Shown: positions 9,526 to 18,962, counted from the stretch's first letter. The stretch: DNA of 64,000 nt from Bacteroidales bacterium UBA3630 (GCA_002373995.1 DFLB01000026.1:57454-121453), one strand, 5' to 3'. Program-made: numbers and translations. The notes: generated by a model from the letters alone, not told the origin.

Positions 9526-10961
9526 CCTACACTACCCTCCAGCGATATTGACAGCAGCTTCTGCGCCTCGACGGCGAACTCCATGGGGAGTTTTTTGAGG
9601 ACGTCTTTGGCGTAGCCGTTGACTATCAGGCCCACAGCGCTCTCGGGGCTGATGCCGCGCTGCTGGCAGTAGAAGAGCTGGTCCTCGCTGATCTTGCTCG
9701 TCGTGGCCTCGTGCTCCAGGATGGCCGTGTGGTTGTCGGCCTTGATGTAGGGCCATGTGTGGGCGCCGCATTGGTCGCCCAGTAGCAGGCTGTCGCACTG
9801 CGAGTAGTTGCGGGCGTTGTCGGCGCCCTTGCCAATCTGCACTAAGCCGCGGTAGCTGTTGTGGCTCCGTCCGGCGCTGATGCCCTTGCTCATGATGGTG
9901 CTATGGGTATTCTTGCCCACATGTATCATCTTCGTGCCGGTATCGGCCTGCTGGTAGTTGTTGGTGACGGCCACAGAATAGAACTCCGCCGTCGAGTCGT
10001 CACCCTGCAGGATACAGCTCGGGTACTTCCACGTGACGGCGCTGCCGGTCTCCACCTGCGTCCAGCTGAGCTTGCTGTGCGACCCCTTGCAGATGCCACG
10101 CTTGGTGACGAAGTTGTAGATGCCGCCCTTGCCGTTCTTGTCGCCGGGGTACCAGTTCTGCACAGTGCTGTACTTCACTTCGGCGTCCTTCATGACGACA
10201 ATCTCCACGATGGCCGCATGCAACTGGTTCTCATCGCGCTGCGGAGCCGTGCAACCCTCCATGTAGGAGACGTAGGCACCCTCGTCGGCCACGATGAGCG
10301 TGCGCTCGAACTGGCCGGTACCCTTGGCGTTGATGCGGAAGTACGACGAGAGCTCCATCGGGCAGCGCACCCCCTTGGGAATGTAGCAGAAGGAGCCGTC
10401 GCTGAAGACGGCGCTGTTCAAGGCTGCGAAGAAATTGTCGGTCGAAGGCACCACGCTCCCCAGGTACTTGCGCACCAGGTCGGGGTGCTTCTGCACGGCC
10501 TCGCTGATGGGCATGAAGATGATGCCCTTCTCTTCCAGTGCCTTCTGGCTCGTGGTCTTCACGCTGACGGAGTCCATGATGGCGTCGTAGGCTACGCCAG
10601 CCAGAGCCTCGCGCTCGCGTAGCGGTATGCCCAGCTTGTCAAAGGTGGCCAGCAACTCCGGGTCCACCTCGTCCATGCTCTTCTTTTTCTCCTGCTTCGG
10701 GGCGGCGAAGTAGATGATGTCCTGATAGTTGGGCGACTCGTATTCCAGATGCGCCCAGTCGGGTTCCTTCATCTTCTGCCAGCGGCGGAACGCCTCTAAT
10801 CGGAACTCCAGCAGCCACTCCGGTTCGTTTTTCTTCTTTGAGATAAGGCGCACCACCTCTTCGTCCAGACCTTTACGGATGGTGTCTGTGGCTATGTCTG
10901 TAGTGAAGCCAAACTCGTATTCTTTGTTTGTAACCTCTTGGATTATATCTTTTTCTTCCAT
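9522..10961 (-). CDS. sufB: SufB, Fe-S cluster assembly scaffold
   Basis: 479 residues, the normal length of SufB. The N-terminus ([21 protein letters not shown]) and the core ([50 protein letters not shown]) are family-typical, including the conserved cysteine in EGCTAP. SufB with SufC and SufD forms the cytoplasmic scaffold that builds Fe-S clusters. Unusually, neither sufC nor sufD follows; the downstream genes are an RNA methyltransferase, a C_GCAxxG protein and an HD hydrolase. It is the first gene of this run, with a -7 box about 125 bp upstream. Confidence 0.95.
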   Translation of the reverse strand: MEEKDIIQEVTNKEYEFGFTTDIATDTIRKGLDEEVVRLISKKKNEPEWLLEFRLEAFRRWQKMKEPDWAHLEYESPNYQDIIYFAAPKQEKKKSMDEVDPELLATFDKLGIPLREREALAGVAYDAIMDSVSVKTTSQKALEEKGIIFMPISEAVQKHPDLVRKYLGSVVPSTDNFFAALNSAVFSDGSFCYIPKGVRCPMELSSYFRINAKGTGQFERTLIVADEGAYVSYMEGCTAPQRDENQLHAAIVEIVVMKDAEVKYSTVQNWYPGDKNGKGGIYNFVTKRGICKGSHSKLSWTQVETGSAVTWKYPSCILQGDDSTAEFYSVAVTNNYQQADTGTKMIHVGKNTHSTIMSKGISAGRSHNSYRGLVQIGKGADNARNYSQCDSLLLGDQCGAHTWPYIKADNHTAILEHEATTSKISEDQLFYCQQRGISPESAVGLIVNGYAKDVLKKLPMEFAVEAQKLLSISLEGSVG

Positions 10962-11082
10962 AATTCTATCTGTTTTGCTCTGTACGCAACTATCGTTACA
11001 TTTATTAGTCTATGACGCTTTTGTTTTGAATAACATCACTTTAGCGTTTCCCCGTTCTACGGTATGTGCATTCTAAGCACAT

Positions 11083-11091
11083 GCAAAAATA
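11083..11091 (-). promoter_or_regulatory. Candidate -7 box for sufB
   Basis: On the minus strand this reads TATTTTTGC, matching the Bacteroidota -7 consensus TAnnTTTG. No convincing TTTG lies 19 bp upstream. The predicted leader would be about 115 nt. The rest of the 397-bp gap to the MATE gene holds the 11-bp repeat at 11239-11292 and nothing else I can identify. Confidence 0.5.
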
Positions 11092-11238
11092 CAAAAAAAA
11101 TCCGACACATAGCCGGACTTTTATTAATATTACCCGCTGGAGGAGATTGATGTTTTTTTATAGTCAATCGGACAAGTTTCTTTCTCAATTTGCATCCCGC
11201 TGCTCCACCGCCTTTGATCCGTTTTTAGTCCGCGTTTC

Positions 11239-11292
11239 ATCGGACCATCCCCGGACCACCATCGGACCACCATCGGACCATCCCCGGACCAA
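11239..11292. repeat. 11-bp tandem repeat, CGGACCATCCC family
   Basis: Four and a half units of CGGACCA(T/C)C(C/A)(C/T), for example CGGACCATCCC, CGGACCACCAT, CGGACCACCAT, CGGACCATCCC. It lies downstream of the MATE gene stop and upstream of sufB. Same family as 7399-7440, on the opposite strand. Confidence 0.85.
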
Positions 11293-11358
11293 GACGTGCG
11301 GATGTCTATTATTCGTGTTGCTATTTCTGCATGAAAATATCTCGCAAAAAAGCTACGT

Positions 11359-12729
11359 CTATTTCATTTCACGTTGCAACTTGCTGTTAATCCACACGGC
11401 GTATGGCACCGCCAACAGGAAGGTCAGCACATCGGCCACCGCCTGTGCCATCTGCACCCCCTGCAGCCCCAACCACATGGGCATCAAGAGGATGGCTGGC
11501 AAAAAGAACAGTCCATTGCGGCAGATGCTGAGCAGAGTGGCAGGAAAGGTCATGCGAATGTTTTGGAAGAGCATGCCGGTGGCGGTGAACGATGCTACCA
11601 GCGGGAAGGCAATGCACTGCCAACGCAGTGTCGCAGCACCAATGTCGATAAGCACAGGGTCTTCGGCTCTAAAGAGCGCAACGGTCTGTGGAGCAAATAT
11701 ATAGCCAAGAATAGAGATAACCAGCAGGAAAGCCGTCCCAACACTCGAAGCAAAGAGCCACGACTCACGCACACGGTCATATTTCTTGGCTCCAAAGTTG
11801 TATCCGCATACGGGCTGAAATCCTTGACAAAAACCGAGCACCACACTGAAAGCGAACATCATAATGCGTGTGACGACGGCAAAAGCCGCCACAGCCGAAG
11901 CTTCCTCGCCGGCGGGGGCATATAGAGCGGCGCAATAGTTGAGGCTTACTGCTGCAGCACAATTGAAAACCTGCCGGAAAAGCGATGGCAATCCTCCGCG
12001 GAATATCTCATAGTACACATTCAACGATGGCTTGAAGTCGCGTAACCGAATATGCACGCTTTCAGGACGAAACGTTCCGCACAAAAGCAGCACCCAGGCG
12101 AAGATCTGGCTAATGGCCGTGGCCAACGACGCGCCACTGACACCCATGTCGAAGACGAAGATAAAGAGGGGGTCGAGAGCGATATTGAGGATGGCGCCAC
12201 TGACGATGCCCACCATGCCAAAATTGGCATTGCCCTGCAGTCGCAGCTGATTATTGAGCGTCAGGGCCGACATCATGAACGGCGTGGCGCCTACGATGTA
12301 GCGGAGGTAGTCGTTGGCGAATGGCACCACCTCGTCGGGAGCCCCCAACAACCTACTCAAGCCGCTGAGGTTCAGCATACAGACAATGGCCGCCAACAGT
12401 CCGACAAGGAATGGCGTGACAAAACCAACGCTCGCCACCACCGATGCTGAGCGAGTGTCTTTTGCGCCAAGGGCACGACTGATGTAGTTGCCAGAACCGT
12501 GGCCAAAGAAGAAACCAAGTGCCTGGATGAACGTCATATAGGCGAAAGAGATGCCTATACCGGCTGTTGCTTCGGTGCTGAGCCGTCCGATGAAAGCGGC
12601 ATCGACAACGTTGTATAGCGCTGTCGTCACCATGGCAATGATTGTTGGCACCGCCATTTTGCAGACCAGCAACTTGACGGGCTGCTGGGTCATTTCGACG
12701 TATTTCCTCTCTAAACCCTCACCGCTCAT
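11359..12729 (-). CDS. MATE-family efflux transporter
   Basis: 456 residues with about twelve membrane helices in two six-helix halves, standard for MATE. N-terminal half: PVKLLVCKMAVPTIIAMV, ALYNVVDAAFIGRLS, GFFFGHGSGNYISRALGA. The corresponding second-half motif is FCQGFQPVCGYNFGAKKYDRV. These proteins export cationic drugs or metabolites using Na+ or H+ gradients at the inner membrane; the substrate is unknown. It lies 3 bp downstream of the HtrA-type protease gene, so they are cotranscribed. Confidence 0.92.
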   Translation of the reverse strand: MSGEGLERKYVEMTQQPVKLLVCKMAVPTIIAMVTTALYNVVDAAFIGRLSTEATAGIGISFAYMTFIQALGFFFGHGSGNYISRALGAKDTRSASVVASVGFVTPFLVGLLAAIVCMLNLSGLSRLLGAPDEVVPFANDYLRYIVGATPFMMSALTLNNQLRLQGNANFGMVGIVSGAILNIALDPLFIFVFDMGVSGASLATAISQIFAWVLLLCGTFRPESVHIRLRDFKPSLNVYYEIFRGGLPSLFRQVFNCAAAVSLNYCAALYAPAGEEASAVAAFAVVTRIMMFAFSVVLGFCQGFQPVCGYNFGAKKYDRVRESWLFASSVGTAFLLVISILGYIFAPQTVALFRAEDPVLIDIGAATLRWQCIAFPLVASFTATGMLFQNIRMTFPATLLSICRNGLFFLPAILLMPMWLGLQGVQMAQAVADVLTFLLAVPYAVWINSKLQREMK

Positions 12730-12732
12730 TCC

Positions 12733-13878
12733 CTACTCCACATTCCTGATTATATTGGTATTGCCTTGCGAGTTCAGAAGTATTGCTTTAACGGTATAGG
12801 CATGGCCGTTGCGAACGTAGTCTACCTCCACCTCGTCGCCCGGCGAGAAGAGCCCCAGCTCCTCCGTCATCTCGGCAAAGGTATTGACCTCCTTGCCAGC
12901 CACACGCACGATAACGTCACCCTGCTGGATGCCGGCACGCTCCGATGCACAATTGGGCACCACCTTCGCCACATAGAGACCTTTTATGTCGCGGGCACCG
13001 GTCTGTTTTGCCAGATTTGCGTTCAACTCAGTCACTTGCACTCCAAGATAGCCACGTTGCACATAGCCATAGCGTTGCAGGTCGCCGGCCACTTTAACCG
13101 CAAGGTTCGATGGGATGGCAAACGAGTAGCCGATGTAATTGCCGTTGCCAGAAGCAATGGCGGTAACGATACCTATCAGCTGCGCTTTCGAGTTCACCAA
13201 TGCGCCTCCACTATTGCCTGAATTAACTGCCGCATCTGTTTGAAGGAACGACTCTAACGGTGTTTCATTGCTGCGAGGATTATCAATAATGTGCATGTTG
13301 CGCGCCTTGGCGCTGATGATGCCACTGGTGACGGTAGAGGTGAGGTTGAAGGGGTTGCCGATGGCCAGCACTGGCTCTCCGACCTTCACAAGGTCGCTGT
13401 TGCCGAAAGGCAGGTATGTAAGTCCCTCGGCCTCAATCTTGATAACCGCCAAGTCGGTGGCAGGGTCGTTGCCCACCAAACGTGCCGGCAGTTCGCGTCG
13501 GTCGTTGAGGGTGACGCTGATGCTCTCGGCATCCTGCACCACATGGTTATTGGTCAGAATGTAACCGTCGGTGGTAACGATAACACCCGAGCCGTATGCA
13601 TTATACACCTGTTTCTGAACACCTTGCGGGATAATAAAACCGAAGAACGACTGGTAGAGTGGCGTCATCTGTGTCATCTCGGTCTTGATGTGCACCACAG
13701 CGTCGATGGTGGCCGCCGCCACATCGGTGAAGTCGGTGAGTGCCAGCTTCGAAGGGGCGCTTTGCTCCTCGACGGAGACCACCGTGGGGCCCTCATGGGG
13801 CAACTCCTTATCATTCTGCGCATTGCACGATTGTATCGTCAGCGCAAGCATTATCAGTGAAACCTTCAGTATTCTCAT
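12733..13878 (-). CDS. HtrA/Deg-family serine protease, single PDZ, probable lipoprotein
   Basis: 381 residues. The trypsin-like triad is visible: His112 (TNNHVVQ), Asp142 (ATDLAVIKI), Ser223 (NSGNSGGALV). One PDZ domain follows from about residue 275 (GYLGVQVTEL to GDVIVRVAGKEV). The N-terminus MRILKVSLIMLALTIQSC has a signal with a cysteine at 18, suggesting lipid anchoring on the periplasmic side. Most Bacteroidota DegP/Q enzymes have two PDZ domains and about 500 residues, so this is a DegS-like short form. Likely role: envelope protein quality control. Confidence 0.9.
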   Translation of the reverse strand: MRILKVSLIMLALTIQSCNAQNDKELPHEGPTVVSVEEQSAPSKLALTDFTDVAAATIDAVVHIKTEMTQMTPLYQSFFGFIIPQGVQKQVYNAYGSGVIVTTDGYILTNNHVVQDAESISVTLNDRRELPARLVGNDPATDLAVIKIEAEGLTYLPFGNSDLVKVGEPVLAIGNPFNLTSTVTSGIISAKARNMHIIDNPRSNETPLESFLQTDAAVNSGNSGGALVNSKAQLIGIVTAIASGNGNYIGYSFAIPSNLAVKVAGDLQRYGYVQRGYLGVQVTELNANLAKQTGARDIKGLYVAKVVPNCASERAGIQQGDVIVRVAGKEVNTFAEMTEELGLFSPGDEVEVDYVRNGHAYTVKAILLNSQGNTNIIRNVE

Positions 13879-13947
13879 GTTCTATGTTTTTTCCCCAATT
13901 AACGTCCGACGGTTGCAATTATTGTACTCGCTTGCAAAAAGATTATG

Positions 13948-13956
13948 TATCTTTGC
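13948..13956 (+). promoter_or_regulatory. Candidate -7 box for the RsmI-like methyltransferase gene
   Basis: TATCTTTGC, a match to TAnnTTTG, 47 bp before the GTG start at 14003. The nearest TTG upstream (13922-13924) gives a 23-bp spacer, longer than usual. Confidence 0.5.
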
Positions 13957-14002
13957 AAGACGGAACTAAAGGTGCAAGTGCACCTTAAAATATTATGCTA
14001 CA

Positions 14003-14716
14003 GTGAGTAATGGACGTTTGATACTTTTCCCCGTGCCCATCGGGGCCGAGGATATTGCCTATTCGTTGCCTGCCGTCAACGTCGAGTTGCTGGCCACGTG
14101 CCACACCTTTATCGTCGAGGAACTGCGCTCGGCACGCCGTTTCCTGAAGAAGGCCGGCTATCCACACCCCATCGACGACACTGTGTTTCTGGAGCTTAAC
14201 GAGCATACCACCCACGATGACGTGGGTCATTACCTCGATGCCATCGAGCGTGGCGAGAACATAGGCCTGCTCAGCGAGGCGGGGCTGCCCTGCGTGGCCG
14301 ACCCGGGGGCGATGATCACCAAGATAGCGCAGCAGCGCAGCATCGAGGTGGTGCCGCTGGTGGGGCCGTCGTCTCTGATGTTGGCGCTGATGGCCAGCGG
14401 GTTGAACGGCCAGCGTTTCGCCTTCAACGGCTATCTGCCCGTAGACCGCTCGGCGCGTGCCGCGGCCATCCGCCGATTGGAAGAGCGTGTGCGCCATAGT
14501 CATGAAACCCAGCTTTTTATCGAAGCCCCTTACCGCAACAACCAGATGCTGGAGGCCCTCGTTTCCGCTCTGCAACCTCAGATGCTGGTCTGTGTGGCCT
14601 GCGACCTGACGCTGCCCACGCAGTACATCCGCACTTTGCCCTGCAGCAAGTGGAAGGTGGCAAGAGAAAAGATAGACCTCCACAAACGCAACACCGTGTT
14701 CCTGATTGGCGAATGA
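14003..14716 (+). CDS. RsmI-like tetrapyrrole-methylase-fold SAM methyltransferase
   Basis: 237 residues starting at GTG 14003; the nearby ATG at 13994 is out of frame and hits a stop. The fold is that of RsmI/CbiF: LILFPVPIG at the start, GLLSEAGLPCVADPGA near residues 92-107 (RsmI has GLISDAGTPLISDPG), and VGPSSLMLALMASGL near 119-133. Bacteroidota often carry this as a paralogue of true RsmI, which 2'-O-methylates 16S rRNA C1402; the exact target is unproven. It is monocistronic, divergent from the HtrA gene. Confidence 0.85.
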   Translation: MSNGRLILFPVPIGAEDIAYSLPAVNVELLATCHTFIVEELRSARRFLKKAGYPHPIDDTVFLELNEHTTHDDVGHYLDAIERGENIGLLSEAGLPCVADPGAMITKIAQQRSIEVVPLVGPSSLMLALMASGLNGQRFAFNGYLPVDRSARAAAIRRLEERVRHSHETQLFIEAPYRNNQMLEALVSALQPQMLVCVACDLTLPTQYIRTLPCSKWKVAREKIDLHKRNTVFLIGE

Positions 14717-14764
14717 GCTATTGCCATTATTTAAACGGTAGATAATCAGCATTATCTGTATTCT

Positions 14765-14820
14765 TCCTCCGCACCACCTCCGCACTTGGTCCGTACTTCC
14801 TCCGTACCAAGTCCGCAAAA
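14765..14820. repeat. 11-bp tandem repeat, (C/G)TCCGnAC variant
   Basis: Five units of 11 bp: CTCCGCACCAC, CTCCGCACTTG, GTCCGTACTTC, CTCCGTACCAA, GTCCGCAAAAT. It occupies the convergent gap after the methyltransferase gene. It is a sequence-diverged member of the 11-bp GTCCG family. Confidence 0.75.
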
Positions 14821-14895
14821 TTGCGGTGTGAGAACGGTGAGCGACCTTACCACGGCCGCCTGTCTCGTCAGCATCGAGTCAAGGAAGCGGTTGCG

Positions 14896-15384
14896 TTACA
14901 GCGGCAGTTGGTAGTAGACGCAGTCGCTGTCGCGGTAGAACTCGCGGGCGCCCCACCGTTGCCAGTACTGGTGAGTCTTCAGGCGGTGGAGCACGGGGAT
15001 GAAGACGAAGTCATAGTTGGCCTTCAGCTCCGGCATAATGCTCATAATCATGTCGTAGTTGAGGCGCGTGCCACGGTATTCGGGCGCCACGATGAAGGAG
15101 AAGACGGCGGTGTAGCGGCGGGCGTTCATGGCGGCCAGCAGCTCCGGCTTCTCGCGGGCGATGAGGGGCGTCTCCTCCTCGATGCGGTAGTCACTCATGT
15201 TGAGCAACCCTATCACATTTCCACTTTCCACTGCCTTGACGCTCAACGGCCAGTTGAAGTGCAGGTCCCTCACCCACCCTTCCACCTCGGCGCGGTCGAA
15301 GCCGTACTGCCGCACCATCCAGTCGACGGTCAACGGCGCATCGGCGGCTGTCATCCTTTGGAGAGTGTAGTCATGCTTGCACAT
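14896..15384 (-). CDS. GNAT-like acetyltransferase family protein
   Basis: 162 residues. The opening YTLQRMTAADAPLTVDWM and the central beta strand followed by APEYRGTRLNYDMIM resemble a GNAT fold, with the acetyl-CoA pyrophosphate loop near residues 98-104 (R-G-T-R-L). The C-terminus QYWQRWGAREFYRDSDCVYYQLPL is typical of the last strands. Substrate unknown. It lies 33 bp after the DUF2156 gene, itself a double-GNAT-fold protein, and probably belongs to the same transcript. Confidence 0.6.
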   Translation of the reverse strand: MCKHDYTLQRMTAADAPLTVDWMVRQYGFDRAEVEGWVRDLHFNWPLSVKAVESGNVIGLLNMSDYRIEEETPLIAREKPELLAAMNARRYTAVFSFIVAPEYRGTRLNYDMIMSIMPELKANYDFVFIPVLHRLKTHQYWQRWGAREFYRDSDCVYYQLPL

Positions 15385-15417
15385 TTGTCTTATCTACTTA
15401 ACTACTTATCTACTTAA

Positions 15418-16317
15418 CTACTGAATAGAAACGACGTTATAAGTCAACAGTATTTCAGGATGATACGACAGTTTGGCCTTCCGTAGGCCTTCGAGGCCCA
15501 TGTCCTCCTCGCGGTTCACGTAGACATATTGTTCGGGCAGATGGGCACAGAACTGCTGGTTGATGACGGAGAAGAGGCCGTCGATATTGCGGTCGGCCTT
15601 CTCCACGCAGACGTCGATGCAGTCGTCGGTGACGGCGGCGCCGTAGGTGAAGGCCACCATGCGGCCGTCGAGCCAGATGCTGCCGCCCATCATGCTCAAC
15701 TCGTCCCAATGGGCGAAGACGGTCTCCATGACGCGCTGTTCGGCCAGAATGGTGTCGCCGTATTCGGGGTTCACATCTCCCCTTTCCTCGCGCCAGAGTA
15801 TCTCCAGGCGGCGGCACTCGTCGAACATGGATGGTTCAAGGGGACGGTACTCGAAATCAGGATGCTCCGATAGGAACTTATTGACGTGGTTGCGCTTGGC
15901 CTTGAGCTTGCCGCCGGCCAACGAGTCCAGGTCGGCCCGGCGGTAGATGTAGTCGTACTGGTTGCGCTGGGGTTCGACGGTAATGTTGATTCCCTTGCTG
16001 CAAGCGTTCTGCTGCAGCTGGAGCGCCGCCTCGTCCTCGAGGCCGAGCAGCGTCATGCGTCCGCCGCAGTCGTCGCAGATGGCCTGCAGCAGGTCGCAAC
16101 ACGGCGTCCCGGCCATGCAAAGCATGTAGGTCCGCTCGCCGTCGAGCGTGAAACGCAGCACCACGGCATCGGGCAGGATGCACACTTCGGTGCGGAACCA
16201 GAACTGCCAGCCGACGAGGTTGGCGAAGGTGAAGTTGCAGTTACGCCGCCCGCTGCGGAGGCTGACGGCCTGGTATGCTTCGCGGTCGGCGATGGTGAGG
16301 GTGTGAAATTTCAGCAT
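15418..16317 (-). CDS. DUF2156 (phosphatidylglycerol lysyltransferase C-terminal-like) protein
   Basis: 299 residues, soluble, with the duplicated GNAT fold of DUF2156. Recognisable motifs are KAKRNHVNKFLSEHPDFEYRPL near residues 139-160, SIWLDGRMVAFTYGAA, and the C-terminal YVNREEDMGLEGLRKAKLSYHPE, where the NREEDLG-G-R--K-SY-P pattern is the family hallmark. Relatives transfer aminoacyl groups from tRNA to lipids; the membrane half of MprF is absent here. Its start overlaps the DUF1905 stop by 7 bp. Confidence 0.82.
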   Translation of the reverse strand: MLKFHTLTIADREAYQAVSLRSGRRNCNFTFANLVGWQFWFRTEVCILPDAVVLRFTLDGERTYMLCMAGTPCCDLLQAICDDCGGRMTLLGLEDEAALQLQQNACSKGINITVEPQRNQYDYIYRRADLDSLAGGKLKAKRNHVNKFLSEHPDFEYRPLEPSMFDECRRLEILWREERGDVNPEYGDTILAEQRVMETVFAHWDELSMMGGSIWLDGRMVAFTYGAAVTDDCIDVCVEKADRNIDGLFSVINQQFCAHLPEQYVYVNREEDMGLEGLRKAKLSYHPEILLTYNVVSIQ

Positions 16318-16601
16318 AATGTAGGTGTTATGATTACGTCGACCATGTCGCCGAAGGACTTTTCTATCGCCGCGCGGACGGCCTTAGTGATGCCGATGAT
16401 GTAGCAGGTATTGCCGTCGGCGTCCTTGACACCCATATTGACTACGCTGCCGCTATAGGGCACGCCGTCGAAGGTGGCCTCCACCTTCAGCCGTCCCACA
16501 CCATATTCCTTGCGTATGTCAATAGGTACAACGATATACCCGGCATCCATGTCGCCACTTTGCTCGATGGTGGCTGCGAACTGGTGGAACATGGCTACCA
16601 A
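16311..16601 (-). CDS. DUF1905 domain protein
   Basis: 96 residues covering one DUF1905 domain: HQFAATIEQ, GYIVVPIDIRKEYG, VEATFDGVPYSGSVVNMG, YIIGITKAVRAAIEKSFGDMV. Family function is unknown; it forms a small beta barrel often next to YdeI-like domains. It overlaps both neighbours by 7 bp, so it is well embedded in the operon. An alternative start is the second ATG, three codons in. Confidence 0.82.
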   Translation of the reverse strand: MVAMFHQFAATIEQSGDMDAGYIVVPIDIRKEYGVGRLKVEATFDGVPYSGSVVNMGVKDADGNTCYIIGITKAVRAAIEKSFGDMVDVIITPTLC

Positions 16602-17440
16602 GGCTTATGTTTGCTCATATATTCGTCACGGATTTCCTTGCCGAAGGCATCCGCGCCCACGGCGCCGCCACCGTACTGGAAAACAACGCGCTCGTTGTAA
16701 GGAATCAGCTCCATCCATTCCATTGCGCAGGCTTTCTCTTCGTCGCTCATGGCAGTGTCGTATATTATGTAGTCGTACTTGCCGAAACCGACGCGGCGAA
16801 ACCACACCTCGACCTTGTGCGGCGTGGTACGCGAAGCTTCGATACCGATGCACCCCGATTCCTGCAGCCTCTTATGGATGCCGTCAAATTCTTCTTCTGT
16901 CAGGCCGACAACCTGCATCAGCGAGTCCTGCTTGCTGCGTGCATCTTCGTACCAGTAGTGGGCGTAGCAGCCACCTGTGGGTTGCACAGCCGTGTCGTTG
17001 ACATCGACGGTATTGCTGTTGAGTGGGTGGCAAATGTGGAACATCGACAGCTTACCCTTTTCCCATTCAAGTGTGACACCGCAGCTGTCGTCGAGGGCGT
17101 TGAGGGCATAGCTGCACAGCTCGTCCAGCTCTTCGGCGTGCTTCTCGTAGTGCTTCTCCATAATATCGGGGTTGCAGCTCTGCTGTGGGACACCGAAGAT
17201 GATGTATGCTGCCAGCAGCAGCGCGTTGAACGCGCCATAAAACACGATAACCTTCTTTCCAACGGTGTTCATCTCCAGCGACATGAGGAAGAACACAATG
17301 GCTGCGATTGCTATGGGGACGGTAATCCACCAGATAATAAGGGCAAGCCAGAACGCCATAAAGTCGTCGTACCAGAAAGCCACAATCCCAGCGGTGACCA
17401 CCACTGACGGCAACAATTTCAGTATGTCAGTCCACTTCAT
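16595..17440 (-). CDS. Hypothetical membrane protein
   Basis: 281 residues. Two or three hydrophobic segments occupy roughly the first 90 residues (LLPSVVVTAGIVAFW, AFWLALIIWWITVPIAIA, VFYGAFNALLLAAYIIF), followed by a soluble cysteine-containing domain of about 190 residues. I do not recognise the family. Its start overlaps the rluB stop by 4 bp (ATGA), placing it in the rluB operon. No catalytic pattern is visible. Confidence 0.7.
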   Translation of the reverse strand: MKWTDILKLLPSVVVTAGIVAFWYDDFMAFWLALIIWWITVPIAIAAIVFFLMSLEMNTVGKKVIVFYGAFNALLLAAYIIFGVPQQSCNPDIMEKHYEKHAEELDELCSYALNALDDSCGVTLEWEKGKLSMFHICHPLNSNTVDVNDTAVQPTGGCYAHYWYEDARSKQDSLMQVVGLTEEEFDGIHKRLQESGCIGIEASRTTPHKVEVWFRRVGFGKYDYIIYDTAMSDEEKACAMEWMELIPYNERVVFQYGGGAVGADAFGKEIRDEYMSKHKPW

Positions 17441-18393
17441 ATCATTTTAAGGTAGCCCACTTCCTTCTCAGTCAGTTCACGCCAGCGGCCACGTGGGAGG
17501 TCCTTCTTGGTGAGGCCGGCGAAGACGGTGCGGTCGAGCTTGTGCACCTCGTAGCCAAGGGCCTCGAAGAGGCGGCGCACGATGCGGTTGCGGCCGCTGT
17601 GCAGCTCGACGCCGACGACGCGCTTGTCGATGGTGCCTCCGGTGGCGGCATACTGTATGTCGTCCACATGCATCGGGCCGTCTTCCAGCTCGATGCCTTC
17701 CAGGAGCTTCTTCATGTCCTCCTTGGTGACGGGCTTGTTGAGCTCCACCTGGTATATCTTGTAGACCTGCGTGCTGGGGTGCGTGAGTTTCTTGGCCAGC
17801 TCGCCGTCGTTGGTGAAGAGCAGCAGGCCGGTGGTGGCGCGGTCCAGTCGGCCGACGGGATAGATGCGCTCGGCACAGCAGCCGTCCATGAGCATCATCA
17901 CGGTGCGGCGCTCCTGCGGGTCGTCGGTGGTGGTGATGAAGCCTTTGGGTTTGTTGAGCAGGAAGTAGCGCAGGCGCTCGCTGCGGAGCTTCTCGCCGCC
18001 GTACTGCACCTCGTCGCCGGGCATGACCATGTAGCCCATCTCGGTGACCACCTTGCCGTTCACCTTCACGCTGCCTGCGGCGATGAGTTCGTCGGCCTCG
18101 CGGCGCGAGCAGATGCCGGCATGGGCGATGTACTTGTTCAGGCGCATCGAGCCCTCGGGGTGCTCCTGCTTGGGCTTCTGCTTAATGGGCTTCGCTCCCA
18201 TTCGGTCGCGTTGCCCACCAGCAGGCTTGCGGCCCGCAGGACGCGTGCCGCGCACCAGACGGTCGTAGGTTTTTCCATCGCCCCTATGAAGCTTTTCAGT
18301 CTTGGCCTCCTCGCTCTGGCGAGGCTTGCCGACTCTTTGACTCTTCGGCTCTTTGTCTTTTTGACCCTTAATTTTGTTGTCTTTCTTTATCAT
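17437..18393 (-). CDS. rluB: RluB/RsuA-family pseudouridine synthase
   Basis: 318 residues. A basic, disordered N-terminal tail of about 80 residues rich in K/R/Q precedes an S4 RNA-binding domain (MRLNKYIAHAGICSRREADELI). The catalytic domain follows, with GRLDRATTGLLLFTNDGEL carrying the catalytic Asp, and GRNRIVRRLFEALGYEVHKL near the end. It isomerises a uridine in 23S rRNA (U2605 in E. coli RluB). The long basic tail is common in Bacteroidota. The start overlaps the upstream 164-residue gene by 26 bp. Confidence 0.92.
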   Translation of the reverse strand: MIKKDNKIKGQKDKEPKSQRVGKPRQSEEAKTEKLHRGDGKTYDRLVRGTRPAGRKPAGGQRDRMGAKPIKQKPKQEHPEGSMRLNKYIAHAGICSRREADELIAAGSVKVNGKVVTEMGYMVMPGDEVQYGGEKLRSERLRYFLLNKPKGFITTTDDPQERRTVMMLMDGCCAERIYPVGRLDRATTGLLLFTNDGELAKKLTHPSTQVYKIYQVELNKPVTKEDMKKLLEGIELEDGPMHVDDIQYAATGGTIDKRVVGVELHSGRNRIVRRLFEALGYEVHKLDRTVFAGLTKKDLPRGRWRELTEKEVGYLKMI

Positions 18394-18862
18394 GTTCTTG
18401 TTGTTTTTTCCACTCGGTCAGTTCTTCGGCGGCGCGCACGTGTCCGCCGAAGTGCATCACGTAGGGCCAGGCGTACTCTTTTTCCTGATAGATGAGGAAT
18501 TTCTCCGTCTCGCGGGCCAGCATGAGAAATATTTCAAGCTTGTTGGCGTAGAGCCATTTCACCGCCTGTTCGTTGCGTTTCGCGGCGAGGGCGTACATCA
18601 TGTTCACCTTGGTGAGGTTGCGCTGCACCCACGCTATGGCCTTCTCGTCGCCGTCGCAGGCGTTGCTGAGGATGGCCAGCCAGGCGAATTTGTGCTTGAA
18701 GAGCCACACCATCGCGTCGTCGTCGCCGCGGATGGCGTTGCTGAAGGCCGCCAGCTCGGGGTGCGGCCCCTGGACGAGCACCTTGAAGAAATCGGTCCGC
18801 CCGCCGACACTCTTGACGAGCGCCAGCAACAGCTTCACATCATATTGCTCCAAGCCTTTCAT
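18368..18862 (-). CDS. Hypothetical soluble helical protein
   Basis: 164 residues, all-helical by eye, with repeated short helices around VWLFKHKFAWLAILSNACDGD, IAWVQRNLTKVNMMYALAAKR and VKWLYANKLEIFLMLARE. The pattern (a W or aromatic at the same helix position every 30-35 residues) suggests a small helical-repeat scaffold. I do not recognise a named family. It is the first gene of the rluB operon. No signal peptide. Confidence 0.7.
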   Translation of the reverse strand: MKGLEQYDVKLLLALVKSVGGRTDFFKVLVQGPHPELAAFSNAIRGDDDAMVWLFKHKFAWLAILSNACDGDEKAIAWVQRNLTKVNMMYALAAKRNEQAVKWLYANKLEIFLMLARETEKFLIYQEKEYAWPYVMHFGGHVRAAEELTEWKKQQEHDKERQQN

Positions 18863-18926
18863 GCGTTAAATTAACGTAACGTCCTCCGTATTATTGTCTA
18901 AAAATCATCCCCTGCGCAAAATAAAT

Positions 18927-18957
18927 TTTGCCACCTCGCAGAATTGTCGTATCTTTG
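18927..18957 (+). promoter_or_regulatory. Strong housekeeping promoter for the 6S-like RNA
   Basis: TTTG at 18927-18930, a spacer of exactly 19 bp, then TATCTTTG at 18950-18957: a full match to the Bacteroidota sigma-ABfr promoter. Predicted start of transcription about 18963. Confidence 0.85.
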
Positions 18958-18962
18958 CACCC

